Below, in pieces: positions 18,196-27,122 of a DNA stretch of 64,000 bases; the stretch's first letter is position 1; each line of letters opens with the position of its first letter. The notes under the pieces were generated by a model. That model had not been told where the DNA came from, made no database searches, and saw only the letters and a program-made list of their open reading frames with translations. This DNA comes from Aminiphilus circumscriptus DSM 16581 (GTDB lineage Bacteria; Synergistota; Synergistia; Synergistales; Aminiphilaceae), in NCBI RefSeq assembly GCF_000526375.1, contig NZ_JAFY01000002.1, forward strand, positions 372,001-436,000, given 5' to 3'. Position numbers and translations under genes: made by a program.

Positions 18196-18235
18196 GAGAA
18201 CGCCGGAGCCCGAAAAAACGGACTCCGGCGTTCTC
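18196..18235 (-). terminator. hairpin terminator of the hut genes
   Basis: GAGAACGCCGGAG pairs perfectly with CTCCGGCGTTCTC (13 bp); the loop holds a further CCG/CGG pair around A6. It lies about 50 bp past the hutG stop on the minus strand. Confidence 0.6.
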
Positions 18236-18286
18236 GTGACTTCTGTGGTCTCCCGCCGGCGCACCGGGTTCTCCGGCACACCGCCC

Positions 18287-19273
18287 TCACCGCCGTCCTC
18301 TCTCGCTGAACCCCTTGCAGAACCAGAAGAGAATCCCCGCACAGAGGGCGGCTGTTCTGCCGTTCTCGTCCAAGGGAGGACACATCTCCACCAGGTCCAG
18401 ATACCGGATGCGATCGGTCCGTCCAGCGAGATAGGCGATCTTCTCCAGCTCCGGAGCCTTGAAGCCTCTTGGATTGCTCGCGGAGGCGCCGGGGGCTTCC
18501 TGGCTTCGGACGGCATCAATGTCGATGGAGAGAGCCACCACCCGGGTCCCGTCCCCAGCGATGCGGCTTGCCTCGAGAAAATACTCCATCGGGCGGTTTC
18601 CGACGGACGTGAGGGTCATGACGGTGGCACCCTGTTCCCTGACCCACCGATAGTAGTGGGGTGAGTTGAAGGGTTCCTGTATGCCGAACTCGACGAAGGA
18701 ACGCCCCAAAAGCGCCCGTCGCGGCAACCCCTCCAGCGCCCTCCGGAAAGGGGTTCCGCTGGTGATGCCCCGGCTGAGGTCGCGCACATCCAGATGACTG
18801 TCCACATTGATGAGCCCCAGTTCTCCCTCGCCGAGCGCCAGCGCTTCAACCATCCCCACTAGGCCGGGAAAGGTCAGGTCGTGTCCGCCGCCGAGGACGA
18901 TGGGGAAGATGTCCCGCTCCAGAATCCGCCTGATCGTCTGGGTGAGGCGGTCGTGACTTTCCTCGAGGGTCTTGCCGGGAGGCACGTCGCCAAGGTCGGC
19001 CATGGGAAGTCCGTAGAAATCGCGACCGAAACCTGGCGTCAGTCTATAGAAGGACCGCCGGATGGCCTCGGGTCCTCCGGCGGCTCCTTTCTTTCCCCCG
19101 TTGGCGGCGATACCCCTGTCCTCTGGAAAGCCCACGAGGGCGATGCGGATCTCGCCGGGCATCTTCTCGAGTCCGCCGTCGACCGGCCGAACGAGGTCGC
19201 CGAGCCTGGGATCGTTGGGATCGTTTCGTGTGAAAAACAACTCTGGTTTCGGAGGATGCAGATCGAAGGACAT
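18287..19273 (-). CDS. hutG: formimidoylglutamase-type ureohydrolase
   Basis: 328 residues, arginase/agmatinase superfamily. The binuclear manganese site is intact: GGGHDLTFPG, NVDSHLDVRD and ALSIDIDAVRS supply the His and Asp ligands. It lies directly downstream of urocanate hydratase, so the likely reaction is N-formimidoyl-L-glutamate to glutamate plus formamide, step four of histidine breakdown. An agmatinase or guanidinobutyrase role is less likely given the neighbour. AAGGAG before MSFDLHPPK sets the start over an upstream TTG. hutH and hutI are not in the window. Confidence 0.88.
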   Translation of the reverse strand: MSFDLHPPKPELFFTRNDPNDPRLGDLVRPVDGGLEKMPGEIRIALVGFPEDRGIAANGGKKGAAGGPEAIRRSFYRLTPGFGRDFYGLPMADLGDVPPGKTLEESHDRLTQTIRRILERDIFPIVLGGGHDLTFPGLVGMVEALALGEGELGLINVDSHLDVRDLSRGITSGTPFRRALEGLPRRALLGRSFVEFGIQEPFNSPHYYRWVREQGATVMTLTSVGNRPMEYFLEASRIAGDGTRVVALSIDIDAVRSQEAPGASASNPRGFKAPELEKIAYLAGRTDRIRYLDLVEMCPPLDENGRTAALCAGILFWFCKGFSERGRR

Positions 19274-19358
19274 TTTTCGCGACTCCTTCAAACAGGTGCC
19301 AGCCTGCGGATACTCCGGGTGCCGACACCTGTCCGTGTCGAGTGCAGCTTGCCGGATG

Positions 19359-21392
19359 TTACTTCTTTTCCGAAGATCCGGCCACGGTGCGGCGCACCAG
19401 ATCGTCGGCCACCCTGAAGGGCAACGTGATGTGGTAGCTTCCCTCGTACTTGGTGTTCACCTCGCGACTCACCTCTTCCGCATGCTCGCAGCGGGCCCAG
19501 GCCCTGCGGGCGACACCGCCCAACACGTCCCACATCATGGCGGAGCGCAGGATCCGGTCGGTTCGTTCCGAGCCGTCAAGGAGCATGCCGAAGCCTCCGT
19601 TGATGGCCTTTCCAATGCCCACACCACCCCCATTGTGGAGCGCGCAGAGCGTCATACCCCTGGCGGCGTTGCCGGCGAAGCACTGCACGGCCATATCGGC
19701 GCAGATGTTGCTGCCATCCTTGATGTTGGAGGTCTCGCGGTAGGGAGAGTCCGTGCCGGAGACGTCGTGATGGTCCCGCCCCATCATGACGGGACCGATT
19801 TCTCCGTTGCGGACCATCTCGTTGAACTTCAGGGCAATCCTCGTCCGCCCCTCCGCATCCTGGTAGAGAATACGGGCCTGGGTTCCCACGACGAGACGGT
19901 TCTTCTCGGCATCGCGGATCCACACCCAGTTGTCGTAGTCCTGGGCTCGCCGGTCCGGATCGATGCACTCCATGGCGGCACGGTCGGTCTTGCGGAGATC
20001 CTCGGGGCTTCCACTCAGGCAGACCCAGCGGAAGGGGCCGTAGCCGTAGTCAAAGAGAACCGGCCCCATAATGTCCTCCACGTAGGAGGGCCAGATGAAT
20101 CCCTCGTAGGTGTTCTCGCCGTTCCGGCAGATCTCCTTCACCCCCGCGTCGAAGACAGCCCGCATGAAGGAGTTGCCGTAGTCGAAGAAATAGGTTCCCC
20201 GACCGGTGAGCACCTTGATAAGTTCATAATGTCGGCGAAGTGTCTCGTCCACCCGACGTCGAAACTCCTTGGGGTCTTTGTGGAGCATCTCGGTGCGCTC
20301 CTCGAAAGAAAGCCCAACAGGGCAGTAGCCGCCGTCGTAGGGGGCGTGGCAGGAGGTCTGGTCGGAGAGAAGCGGAATCGCTATGGAATGGTTCACTGCG
20401 TATTGAAGAAGGTCCACAATGTTTCCGTGATAGGCGATGGAGAGAGGCGCACGTTTGGCCAAGGCTTCGTCGGCCAGGGCAAAGGCATCCTCGCAGCTCT
20501 CGGCGACCCGGCTGACCCACCCCTGGCTGCGGCGGGTCTCAATGCGGGAGGCGTCCACTTCGGCCACGATGCCCACGCCTCCGGCGATCTCGATGGCCTT
20601 GGGCTGGGCGCCGCTCATGCCACCCAAGCCGGAGGAGACAAAGAGAATTCCCGCGAGGTTTTCCTTGGGACCGACGCCGAACCGCTGCCGTGCAGCGTTG
20701 AGCAGCGTGTTGTAGGTTCCGTGCACGATGCCCTGAGGGCCAATGTACATCCAGCCACCGGCGGTCATCTGGCCGTAGTTGCTCACGCCGAGCTGCATGG
20801 CCCGGTGCCATTCAGCCTGATTGTCGAAGAGCCCGACCAGAAGTCCGTTGGTGAGGATCACCCGGGGCGCCTCGGGGTGGGATTTGAAGAGGCCGAGGGG
20901 ATGTCCGCTCTCCAGAACAAGGGTTGTGTCCTCGGTGAGCTGTTCCAGATATTTTTTGATGAGACGGTACTGAAGCCAGTTCTGGCAGACCTGCCCAGTC
21001 TCGCCGTAGGTGACCAGCTCGTAGGGATAGAGGGCGACCTCGAAATCCAGGTTGTTATCGATCATGACCTGGAACGCCTTGCCCGCCAGGCATTTCCCCT
21101 CGTACTCGTCGACGGGTTTGCCACGAAGCCGGCCAGCCGGTCGGTAGCGGTAGGCATAAATGCGTCCTCTGGTGCGGAGTTCCTCGAGAAACTCGGGGGC
21201 CAGTGTCTCGTGCAACTCCTCCGGAACGTAGCGGAGGGCATTGCGGAGAGCAAGCTCCGTCTCCTTTTGGTTCAGTGTCCAGCCCCGGTCCGGCGCCCGC
21301 CGGATTCCGGGAAGAAATTCGGGGTCGCTGGGCAGCTCGGCGTCGAGCTTGATGCTCATGGCTCGCTCGTTCAATTCGTTCACCTCATGCAT
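19359..21392 (-). CDS. hutU: urocanate hydratase
   Basis: 677 residues, in the long form of the family. It converts urocanate to imidazolonepropionate with tightly bound NAD+. Visible family blocks are TAGGWMYIGPQGIVHGT, GLGGMSGAQPKA (NAD-binding), QTSCHAPYDGGYCPVGLSF, and MMGRDHHDVSG near the end. AAGGAGG 8 nt before MHEVNE fixes the start. It is transcribed with hutG 85 bp downstream, and an IclR regulator lies just upstream on the same strand. Confidence 0.95.
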   Translation of the reverse strand: MHEVNELNERAMSIKLDAELPSDPEFLPGIRRAPDRGWTLNQKETELALRNALRYVPEELHETLAPEFLEELRTRGRIYAYRYRPAGRLRGKPVDEYEGKCLAGKAFQVMIDNNLDFEVALYPYELVTYGETGQVCQNWLQYRLIKKYLEQLTEDTTLVLESGHPLGLFKSHPEAPRVILTNGLLVGLFDNQAEWHRAMQLGVSNYGQMTAGGWMYIGPQGIVHGTYNTLLNAARQRFGVGPKENLAGILFVSSGLGGMSGAQPKAIEIAGGVGIVAEVDASRIETRRSQGWVSRVAESCEDAFALADEALAKRAPLSIAYHGNIVDLLQYAVNHSIAIPLLSDQTSCHAPYDGGYCPVGLSFEERTEMLHKDPKEFRRRVDETLRRHYELIKVLTGRGTYFFDYGNSFMRAVFDAGVKEICRNGENTYEGFIWPSYVEDIMGPVLFDYGYGPFRWVCLSGSPEDLRKTDRAAMECIDPDRRAQDYDNWVWIRDAEKNRLVVGTQARILYQDAEGRTRIALKFNEMVRNGEIGPVMMGRDHHDVSGTDSPYRETSNIKDGSNICADMAVQCFAGNAARGMTLCALHNGGGVGIGKAINGGFGMLLDGSERTDRILRSAMMWDVLGGVARRAWARCEHAEEVSREVNTKYEGSYHITLPFRVADDLVRRTVAGSSEKK

Positions 21393-21606
21393 CCTGAAGA
21401 CCTCCTTCGGTACGGAATTGGGGCATCTTTTCAAAAAACACGACCACTATCGCCCCGTCGTTTTCTGTTCCGCGACAGCATGTTTCCCTTTTTTCAGCAA
21501 CCTCTCCGACAACCGCAACGGCTTCCGGAGGGGCGTTCCGGAGACGCCCACACACGGAAGCACACACGCGCCCCCTCCGGATGGCTTCCAGCCTCCTCGC
21601 TTCGCT

Positions 21607-22371
21607 TTATCCCGAAAAAACGGACTGCAACGCCCCGCTCACCCGGGTCGCTACATCCTTGAGCTTTGCGACAAGCGCCTCCTCCTGCCCCTCGAAGCTG
21701 GTCACCAGCCCGGCGAGCCCGAACTGCGCCACGAATTCCCCCCTGCCGTCGAAGAGGGGAACGCTGATGTCCCCGGCGTGCTCCATCCATTCTTCCCTGC
21801 TATAGGCGTAACCCCGCCTTCGGATCTCCGCAAGCTCCCTCTGCAGCACAACCTTGTCCACGCCCTCGGGAAGTCCCGAGGCGAAAATGCGCTCCCGGAG
21901 GTCTTCGCGGCAGAAGGCGAGCAGCACTTTGCCCGTGGCTCCCACGTGGACGGGAACGCCCATGCCCCTGTGCGCCACGTACTTTACCGCGGTTCCTTTC
22001 GGCTCCACGTGGTGAATGCAGAGCCCTGTCATTCCTTCCAGTACACTCATCACTGCGGTCTTGCCCGTCTCGCGGACGAGCCGCTCCATTTCCGGCCCGG
22101 CGATCCGGATCAGCTCGCCATGAAACAGGTCACCCCGATGAAGAAGAAAGAAGTGCACCCCCGGACGGAAGCGCTCCGACGAGGCATCCCGGGTGACCCA
22201 TCCCGCCTTTTCCAGAGAGAGAAGCAGCCGGTGGAGAGTACTCCGGGGAATTCCCACTCGACTCTCGATCTCCCGCAGGCTGAAGGTTCTTCCGGAGAGG
22301 CAAAGAAGTTCCATGACGGCGACGATCTTTTCCACGGCACTTTGCCGCTGCTCCATCCTCCCCTGCGTCAT
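21607..22371 (-). CDS. IclR-family transcriptional regulator
   Basis: About 254 residues: an N-terminal winged helix (VEKIVAVMELLCLSG, GIPRSTLHRLLLSLEKAGWV) and a C-terminal IclR effector domain (HVGATGKVLLAF, GYAYSREEWMEHAGDIS). It lies 215 bp upstream of hutU on the same strand, so it is a good candidate regulator of histidine degradation, with urocanate or a product as effector (inference). The start MTQGRM is preferred because a perfect palindrome and a promoter lie upstream of it, inside what a longer start would translate. Confidence 0.88.
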   Translation of the reverse strand: MTQGRMEQRQSAVEKIVAVMELLCLSGRTFSLREIESRVGIPRSTLHRLLLSLEKAGWVTRDASSERFRPGVHFFLLHRGDLFHGELIRIAGPEMERLVRETGKTAVMSVLEGMTGLCIHHVEPKGTAVKYVAHRGMGVPVHVGATGKVLLAFCREDLRERIFASGLPEGVDKVVLQRELAEIRRRGYAYSREEWMEHAGDISVPLFDGRGEFVAQFGLAGLVTSFEGQEEALVAKLKDVATRVSGALQSVFSG

Positions 22372-22394
22372 TTCTCCCGGAACCCCTCTCAAAA

Positions 22395-22413
22395 ATGGGA
22401 CACATTGTCCCAT
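22395..22413 (-). promoter_or_regulatory. palindromic operator before the IclR gene
   Basis: ATGGGACA-CAT-TGTCCCAT is a perfect 8+8 bp inverted repeat with a 3-bp centre, bordered by A and T runs. It sits between the candidate promoter and the regulator start, where autorepression would act. I did not find the same box upstream of hutU. Confidence 0.6.
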
Positions 22414-22426
22414 ATTTTTGTTTTTC

Positions 22427-22455
22427 AGCCTACCGAACGGAGGGTGATCTGTCAA
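22427..22455 (-). promoter_or_regulatory. promoter of the IclR gene
   Basis: On the minus strand TTGACA (22450-22455) is followed after 17 nt by TAGGCT (22427-22432). The expected transcription start would place the palindromic operator at about +7 to +25. Confidence 0.4.
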
Positions 22456-22562
22456 GAGAGGAACCGCCCTTCGGGTAGCGTCATGTTATCCGAGAATGCG
22501 GCAGTGACGGAACAAACGGAACGGGTACGGAGCAGCATGACAGCGGACCAGGCGGCGATGCG

Positions 22563-22598
22563 CCACGGGGAAAGCCGCTGCAGCGGCTTTCCCCGTGG
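22563..22598 (-). terminator. 36-bp perfect palindrome, probable terminator
   Basis: CCACGGGGAAAGCCGCTG is followed at once by its exact reverse complement, with no spacer. It lies about 100 bp past the stop of the 5'-nucleotidase gene and before the IclR promoter. No T-run follows on the minus strand, so it could equally be a cruciform or boundary element. Confidence 0.5.
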
Positions 22599-22696
22599 AA
22601 TTCCGATGATTTTTCAGAGAGAAACGCGTAGGCGTTTTGTCGCGGAAACCCCGGGCGCGTGTGCGGGTCACCGATGTTGCCGCAAGCACCGCATGG

Positions 22697-24664
22697 TTAC
22701 GGAACCAGCGTGACCCTACCGTCCAAAGCGGCGCCTTTCGCAGCGTCGATGCCGCCCTGGGTGCGAATGTCGGCGATGATCTCGTTGCGATAGATCAGCC
22801 CCGTGTCGATCTTGGGCAGGGAACCGATGTCGAATCCCGTCACCTCGGCGGCGATGTCGGGGATTTTCTTTCCGTTCCAGCAACTGTCTCCGCCGCCGTT
22901 TCCGATATAGCTGTTGAACACCACCGTGAACACCCGATCGAGCTGCTCCTCGATGGGCTTGCCGTGGAGCGTGATGTTCTCCGCAACGGTCTCCCCCGCA
23001 TCCCGCCCCAGGCGGATCGTGTAGCGGAGCGCTCCGGAGAAATGGAGAAAGCCTCTTCCCACGTAGGTGTTCTTCAGGTCCATGCCCGCCGCCTCGTCGG
23101 GTCGGATGATGCGCTTGGCGTTGTTGACCACCATGTCCCGAATCTGGGCTCCTGTCATCTCCCCCACCTGGAGCGTGTCCGCGAAGGGCATCACCGCATA
23201 CCAGTCACTGTAGGCGAGGGACCCCTTGTCCACTCCGGCGATGACGCCCGAGGCGTTGATCAGCGCCAGGTCCACGGGCTTTTCCGAGAACGTGACCGCA
23301 CGCCGCACGATGGCCTCGTTCATGAAGTTTGCCAGGGCGCATTCTCCGGTGTAGCGCTCCACGAGAGTTCTGTCCGCATCGAGGCCATCCACGGTCACCG
23401 CGCCGAGCGTCTCGCTCATCTTCTCCGACAGCAGCGCGAAAAGGGGATCCACAGTGCTCTTCTCGAACACCTCGTCGTAGTCGCCGTCGTGTTCGAACCG
23501 GCCGTAGTCGGGGTTGTCCGCGGCAACGCGGTCGTCGCGCTTTTTCAGAGGAACGAGAAACGCTTCCGCGTTTGCGAGGTGCATCGTATCACCCGAGCGG
23601 ACCAGATCGAGACGGCTCTTGCCGAGAAACTGCCCGCGCTGGCCGCCCTGCAAAATGGGCACGTCTCCCTCGCGCACCTCCAGCCCCTTTTCGTTCAGCA
23701 CGGAGTGGCTGTGGGCCCCTACCACCAGCACCGGTTTGGACGTGAGTTCCCGAGCCTTGCGGGCAAGAAAACGGTCGCTCTCGTCACCGTAGATGGCAGG
23801 CTCGTCCTCGTATCCCACGTGGGTCAGGAGGATCACCACATCACAGAGGGGCTCCAGGGCGGGCAGGAGATGCTGCAGCGCTTCGAGGGGAGGCGTGATG
23901 CGAAAGCCCGGATCCTCGGGTTGTTTCGGAGAGTTCGTGGTGGTAAGCCCGACGATTCCCACCCGATATCCCCGCACCACGCCGAGAAGAGCGCGGTGGA
24001 TCTGTCCGGGCCGAAGAACGGCCGAGCCGTGCAGATTCGCCGACAGGACGGGAAAACGGACATCCTGGGCGATGCCTTTGGCGAGGATCTCCGTTCCCTT
24101 GTCCAGGTCGTGATTGCCGATCACCGCAGCATCCAGATTCGCCGCACTGTAGGCCCGATAGACAGGATCGACTTTGAACTCCGCCCCGTTGCCCCCCAGC
24201 AGTTCGTCGAAGGGTGTTCCCGTGTGGTCGTCGCCGGCGGAGAGAAAGAGCACCGCCTCGTCGGCACCCTTCGCCGCCCTGGCCTCGCGTACCTGGCGCA
24301 CCATCTGCGCGAGAAAGTGCGTATTTCCCCGCGTCTTGTGCGGAACGGTGATGTGGTGGTGCAGGTCATTGAAGTGAAACACCGTGAGAACCAGTCTTTC
24401 CCCCTCGCCACGGAAGGAGGCGAGGCCCTCCGGAATCGGCCCCGTCACCCTCTCCGCAGGTGAAAGCGTGTCGCCGTCCACCACGTACACCTCGTCGAAC
24501 CCCTTTCCGGACGTTCCGGAAAACGGCGAGAGGACCAGCTCGCCGCACCATCCCGCAGCGGCGAGAACAAAGACGAGGAGCGCACCTCCCAGAAACACCG
24601 CCGGAGACACCGACGCAGCGACACCGCGCCGGAAACGTCGCCATGCCTTGAACAACCCGTACAT
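22697..24664 (-). CDS. exported 5'-nucleotidase / metallophosphoesterase (UshA-like)
   Basis: About 655 residues. A twin-Arg-like, hydrophobic N-terminus (AVFLGGALLVFVLAAAG) directs export. The metallophosphatase domain has HFNDLHHH, SAGDDHTGTP, VIGNHDLDKG, THVGYEDE and GAHSHSVL metal-ligand motifs. The C-terminal 5'-nucleotidase domain has ALINASGVIAGVDKG and NSYIGNGGGDS. It probably dephosphorylates nucleotides or UDP-sugars in the periplasm. The start is uncertain: ATG at 24664 or the GTG one codon earlier. A single gene, divergent from the aldo-keto reductase. Confidence 0.88.
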   Translation of the reverse strand: MYGLFKAWRRFRRGVAASVSPAVFLGGALLVFVLAAAGWCGELVLSPFSGTSGKGFDEVYVVDGDTLSPAERVTGPIPEGLASFRGEGERLVLTVFHFNDLHHHITVPHKTRGNTHFLAQMVRQVREARAAKGADEAVLFLSAGDDHTGTPFDELLGGNGAEFKVDPVYRAYSAANLDAAVIGNHDLDKGTEILAKGIAQDVRFPVLSANLHGSAVLRPGQIHRALLGVVRGYRVGIVGLTTTNSPKQPEDPGFRITPPLEALQHLLPALEPLCDVVILLTHVGYEDEPAIYGDESDRFLARKARELTSKPVLVVGAHSHSVLNEKGLEVREGDVPILQGGQRGQFLGKSRLDLVRSGDTMHLANAEAFLVPLKKRDDRVAADNPDYGRFEHDGDYDEVFEKSTVDPLFALLSEKMSETLGAVTVDGLDADRTLVERYTGECALANFMNEAIVRRAVTFSEKPVDLALINASGVIAGVDKGSLAYSDWYAVMPFADTLQVGEMTGAQIRDMVVNNAKRIIRPDEAAGMDLKNTYVGRGFLHFSGALRYTIRLGRDAGETVAENITLHGKPIEEQLDRVFTVVFNSYIGNGGGDSCWNGKKIPDIAAEVTGFDIGSLPKIDTGLIYRNEIIADIRTQGGIDAAKGAALDGRVTLVP

Positions 24665-24932
24665 CACGATTCCATCGACCTCCCGTAGGATGAAGTTGCC
24701 GTTCTTTCGCAAGCGTATCCTCTCCCCGTTACGGAATCATGACCCTTGTGCAACGCTTTCGCGCCCTCTCGCAAGAACATCGAAAACTCCTCACCCCGGG
24801 GCATCTCTCTCTGGTCTCGCACCCTCCGATGCGGTATAGTGATACCCGGACACGGTTTCTCTTGCCGCACGACTTTTGCCCGTCTTTGCGCTCCGCTGCA
24901 GAAGCTGCAAAAAAAAGGAGGTTGAAGCCACC

Positions 24933-26078
24933 ATGGAAACAAGATCGTTCAAGGGTATCGACAAAGCCGTCTCGCTGCTGGGTTTCGGCCTGATGCGCCT
25001 GCCCACCAGATCGTCGGACAAAAAGGACATCGATCTCGAAACGGGACGCCGGATGGTCGACATGGCCATCGCCGCGGGCGTGAATTACTTCGATACTGCC
25101 TGGGTGTATCATGAAGGAGCGAGCGAATCCTTCGCCGGAGAAGTTCTGTCCGGATTCCCGCGCGACAGCTATCACCTGGCCACGAAAATGCCCCCGTGGG
25201 TGCTCTCGTCCAAGGAGGACCTGGAGCGGATCTTCACGGAACAGCTCAGGAAATGCCGCGTGGAGCACTTCGATTTCTACCTGCTCCACAACATCGGAGG
25301 GAAAACCTACAACACTGTTCTCGAATACAACGTCTACGAGTTCCTGCGGAAGAAAAAAGAGGCGGGTTACATCCGTTACCTGGGATTCTCCGTGCACGAC
25401 ACCACCGCCCATGTCGCGAGGATCGTCAACGAATGGGAATGGGATTTCGGACAATTGCAAGTGAACTACGTTGACTGGGAGGACATCGACGCGAAAGGCC
25501 AGTACACCCTCCTCGCCGAGCGGGGAATTCCCGTCGTGGTGATGGAGCCCCTCCGGGGCGGCGCGCTGGCGGACCTTCCGGAGGCGGCGGCGAACATGTT
25601 GAAACGAGCTGACGCGGAGGCGAGCCAGGCATCGTGGGCGCTGCGCTACGCCGCATCCCTTCCGGGAGTGCTGACGGTCCTGAGCGGCATGAGCACCCTC
25701 GGGCAGATGGAGGACAATCTGAGAACGATGACGCGCTTCCGCCCCCTGTCGGAGACGGAACGAGCCCTTCTCGCCGAGGTCGCGACGATCTACCGCTCTT
25801 CAGGAACCATCCCCTGCACCGGTTGCCGTTACTGCATGGACTGCCCCACCGGAGTGGACATCCCGAGGGTGTTCTCGCTGTACAACCACTACCGCAAAGT
25901 CCACTCGTCAAACCCGGATCTTGCGGAAATCGTGCTCAGCAATACCTACTACCGCGCCTTGAACAAACGAGAGCGGGCGGAAAGCTGCATCGCCTGCGGA
26001 AAATGCGTTCCCCTCTGCCCCCAGGGAATCGACATCCCCAAGACCATGAAGGAGATCGTGGACCTCAAAAACGGATAG
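24933..26078 (+). CDS. aldo/keto reductase with C-terminal 4Fe-4S motifs
   Basis: 381 residues with AAAGGAGG upstream. The N-terminal TIM barrel keeps the AKR tetrad: Asp and Tyr in FDTAWVYHEG, Lys in HLATKMP, His in YLLHN. The C-terminal ~100 residues hold two ferredoxin-like clusters, CTGCRYCMDCPTGVDIP and CIACGKCVPLCPQGIDIP. This is a common anaerobe family with no settled substrate. The clusters suggest electron exchange with ferredoxin rather than purely NADPH-dependent reduction. It stands alone between its own terminator and a divergent neighbour. TATAGT near 24834 may be its -10 element. Confidence 0.9.
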   Translation: METRSFKGIDKAVSLLGFGLMRLPTRSSDKKDIDLETGRRMVDMAIAAGVNYFDTAWVYHEGASESFAGEVLSGFPRDSYHLATKMPPWVLSSKEDLERIFTEQLRKCRVEHFDFYLLHNIGGKTYNTVLEYNVYEFLRKKKEAGYIRYLGFSVHDTTAHVARIVNEWEWDFGQLQVNYVDWEDIDAKGQYTLLAERGIPVVVMEPLRGGALADLPEAAANMLKRADAEASQASWALRYAASLPGVLTVLSGMSTLGQMEDNLRTMTRFRPLSETERALLAEVATIYRSSGTIPCTGCRYCMDCPTGVDIPRVFSLYNHYRKVHSSNPDLAEIVLSNTYYRALNKRERAESCIACGKCVPLCPQGIDIPKTMKEIVDLKNG

Positions 26079-26108
26079 AGAGCACGGAAGAAAAACACCG
26101 GAGGCGCA

Positions 26109-26152
26109 GGCCCCCCTGCACGAGGACACGAGACACCCTTCTGCGGGGGGCC
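26109..26152 (+). terminator. hairpin terminator after the aldo/keto reductase
   Basis: GGCCCCCC-TGC pairs with GC-GGGGGGCC around a 23-nt loop, 30 bp past the stop. The stem is G/C only. The rest of the 356-bp gap to mazE holds only the mazE promoter. Confidence 0.5.
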
Positions 26153-26270
26153 CTCCCGTGATGGTGACGAGAGCAAGACAGCCTCTATTCCATCCCCGTT
26201 TGGCGGGCGTAGGCTTTGAGCCGTTCCTCTGTCTCTGTCCATTCCGTCACCAGTGAAGGCTTTTTATTTT

Positions 26271-26299
26271 TTGACAAAGACAAAAGGATCGATTATGTT
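26271..26299 (+). promoter_or_regulatory. mazEF promoter
   Basis: TTGACA (26271-26276), a 17-nt spacer and TATGTT (26294-26299) lie in an AT-rich region unlike its surroundings. GTATATAC, a perfect palindrome at about 26349-26356, lies downstream in the leader and could be where the MazEF complex represses its own transcription (inference). Confidence 0.55.
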
Positions 26300-26434
26300 G
26301 ATAAAGTCAGTGACAACAGGGTTTCACAGGATGCTGCAACTCTACTCTGTATATACGCGGAACGACATGGCAGATGTACACAAGAGCCCGCAGGGAACAA
26401 GGGTGTCTTTGTTGTGTCAAAGGAGGGAAATGGC

Positions 26435-26707
26435 GTGAAGATGACGGGCAGGACGCGGAAAACCGGGACGGAGGTACGCGTCGTAAAATGGGGAAACAGC
26501 CTGGCCATCAGAATTCCGCAGTCTCTGGCAAAACAGACGAAACTCGGAGAGGGTTCCCAGGTCGAACTGCTGGCCACCACCGAGGGGTTTCGCGTGAAGA
26601 AACGCCCCGAACACCCCACGCTCGAAGAGTTGCTTGCTCGGGTGACCGACGAAAACAGGCACGATTCTGTCGATTGGGGCTTCCCTGTGGGCAACGAAAT
26701 CTGGTGA
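26435..26707 (+). CDS. mazE: MazE-type antitoxin (AbrB/SpoVT fold)
   Basis: 90 residues from GTG with AAAGGAGGG 7 nt upstream (ATG two codons later is the alternative). The swapped-hairpin AbrB DNA-binding domain is clear: VRVVKWGNSLAIRIPQSLAK, then LGEGSQVELLATTEGFRVKK. The acidic C-terminal half ends DSVDWGFPVGNEIW, resembling the MazF-binding tail of MazE. It would neutralise the toxin encoded 6 bp downstream and repress the operon. The AT-rich upstream region hints at transfer. Confidence 0.9.
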   Translation: MKMTGRTRKTGTEVRVVKWGNSLAIRIPQSLAKQTKLGEGSQVELLATTEGFRVKKRPEHPTLEELLARVTDENRHDSVDWGFPVGNEIW

Positions 26708-26713
26708 GGGCAA

Positions 26714-27070
26714 ATGACGGACATGGGGGCAAATTCATGGATTCCGGATGCCGGAGAGGTGGTGTTCGTGAATTTTAACCCGGTCATCGGCCACGAACAA
26801 GCGTCAGAACGCCCGGCGGTCGTTCTGACGCCGACGAGCGCGAACCGCATCCTGAACCTCTGCACGGTCGTTCCGATAACGAAACAGGCGAAAGGCTACC
26901 CCTTCGAGGTACTCTTGGACATGATGTCGGGAAGCGTAACGGGGGTTGCTCTCTGCGACCAGCTCAAGACCATCGACTGGAAAAACCGATCGGCCAGGCT
27001 AGCCGGAAGAACAACCCCGGAAACACTCGAAGCAATCAGAGCACTCGTCAAGACGCTGCTCGTTCTTTAG
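26714..27070 (+). CDS. mazF: MazF/PemK-type endoribonuclease toxin
   Basis: 118 residues. WIPDAGEVVFVNFNPVIGHE followed by RPAVVLTP is the conserved MazF N-terminus with the catalytic Arg. The TVVPITKQ strand and ALCDQLKTIDW complete the fold. It cleaves single-stranded RNA at short motifs when MazE is lost. GAGGG 5 nt before the ATG and a 6-bp gap to mazE indicate one operon. Length is normal for the family, so it looks intact. Confidence 0.92.
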   Translation: MTDMGANSWIPDAGEVVFVNFNPVIGHEQASERPAVVLTPTSANRILNLCTVVPITKQAKGYPFEVLLDMMSGSVTGVALCDQLKTIDWKNRSARLAGRTTPETLEAIRALVKTLLVL

Positions 27071-27122
27071 TTTTCAGCTTCGTGACACCGCACGATCCGG
27101 CCCGAATTCGGCCGAGACAGGA

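Noticed and set aside
19062-21662. 866-codon open frame antisense to hutU and hutG
   Set aside because: Same effect: the sense strand encodes two well-conserved enzymes, and the antisense product has no signature or ribosome site.
24713-24932. Frame extending the aldo/keto reductase upstream, and a possible gene in the gap
   Set aside because: The upstream extension runs over the ribosome site and promoter-like region; family N-termini begin at the chosen ATG.
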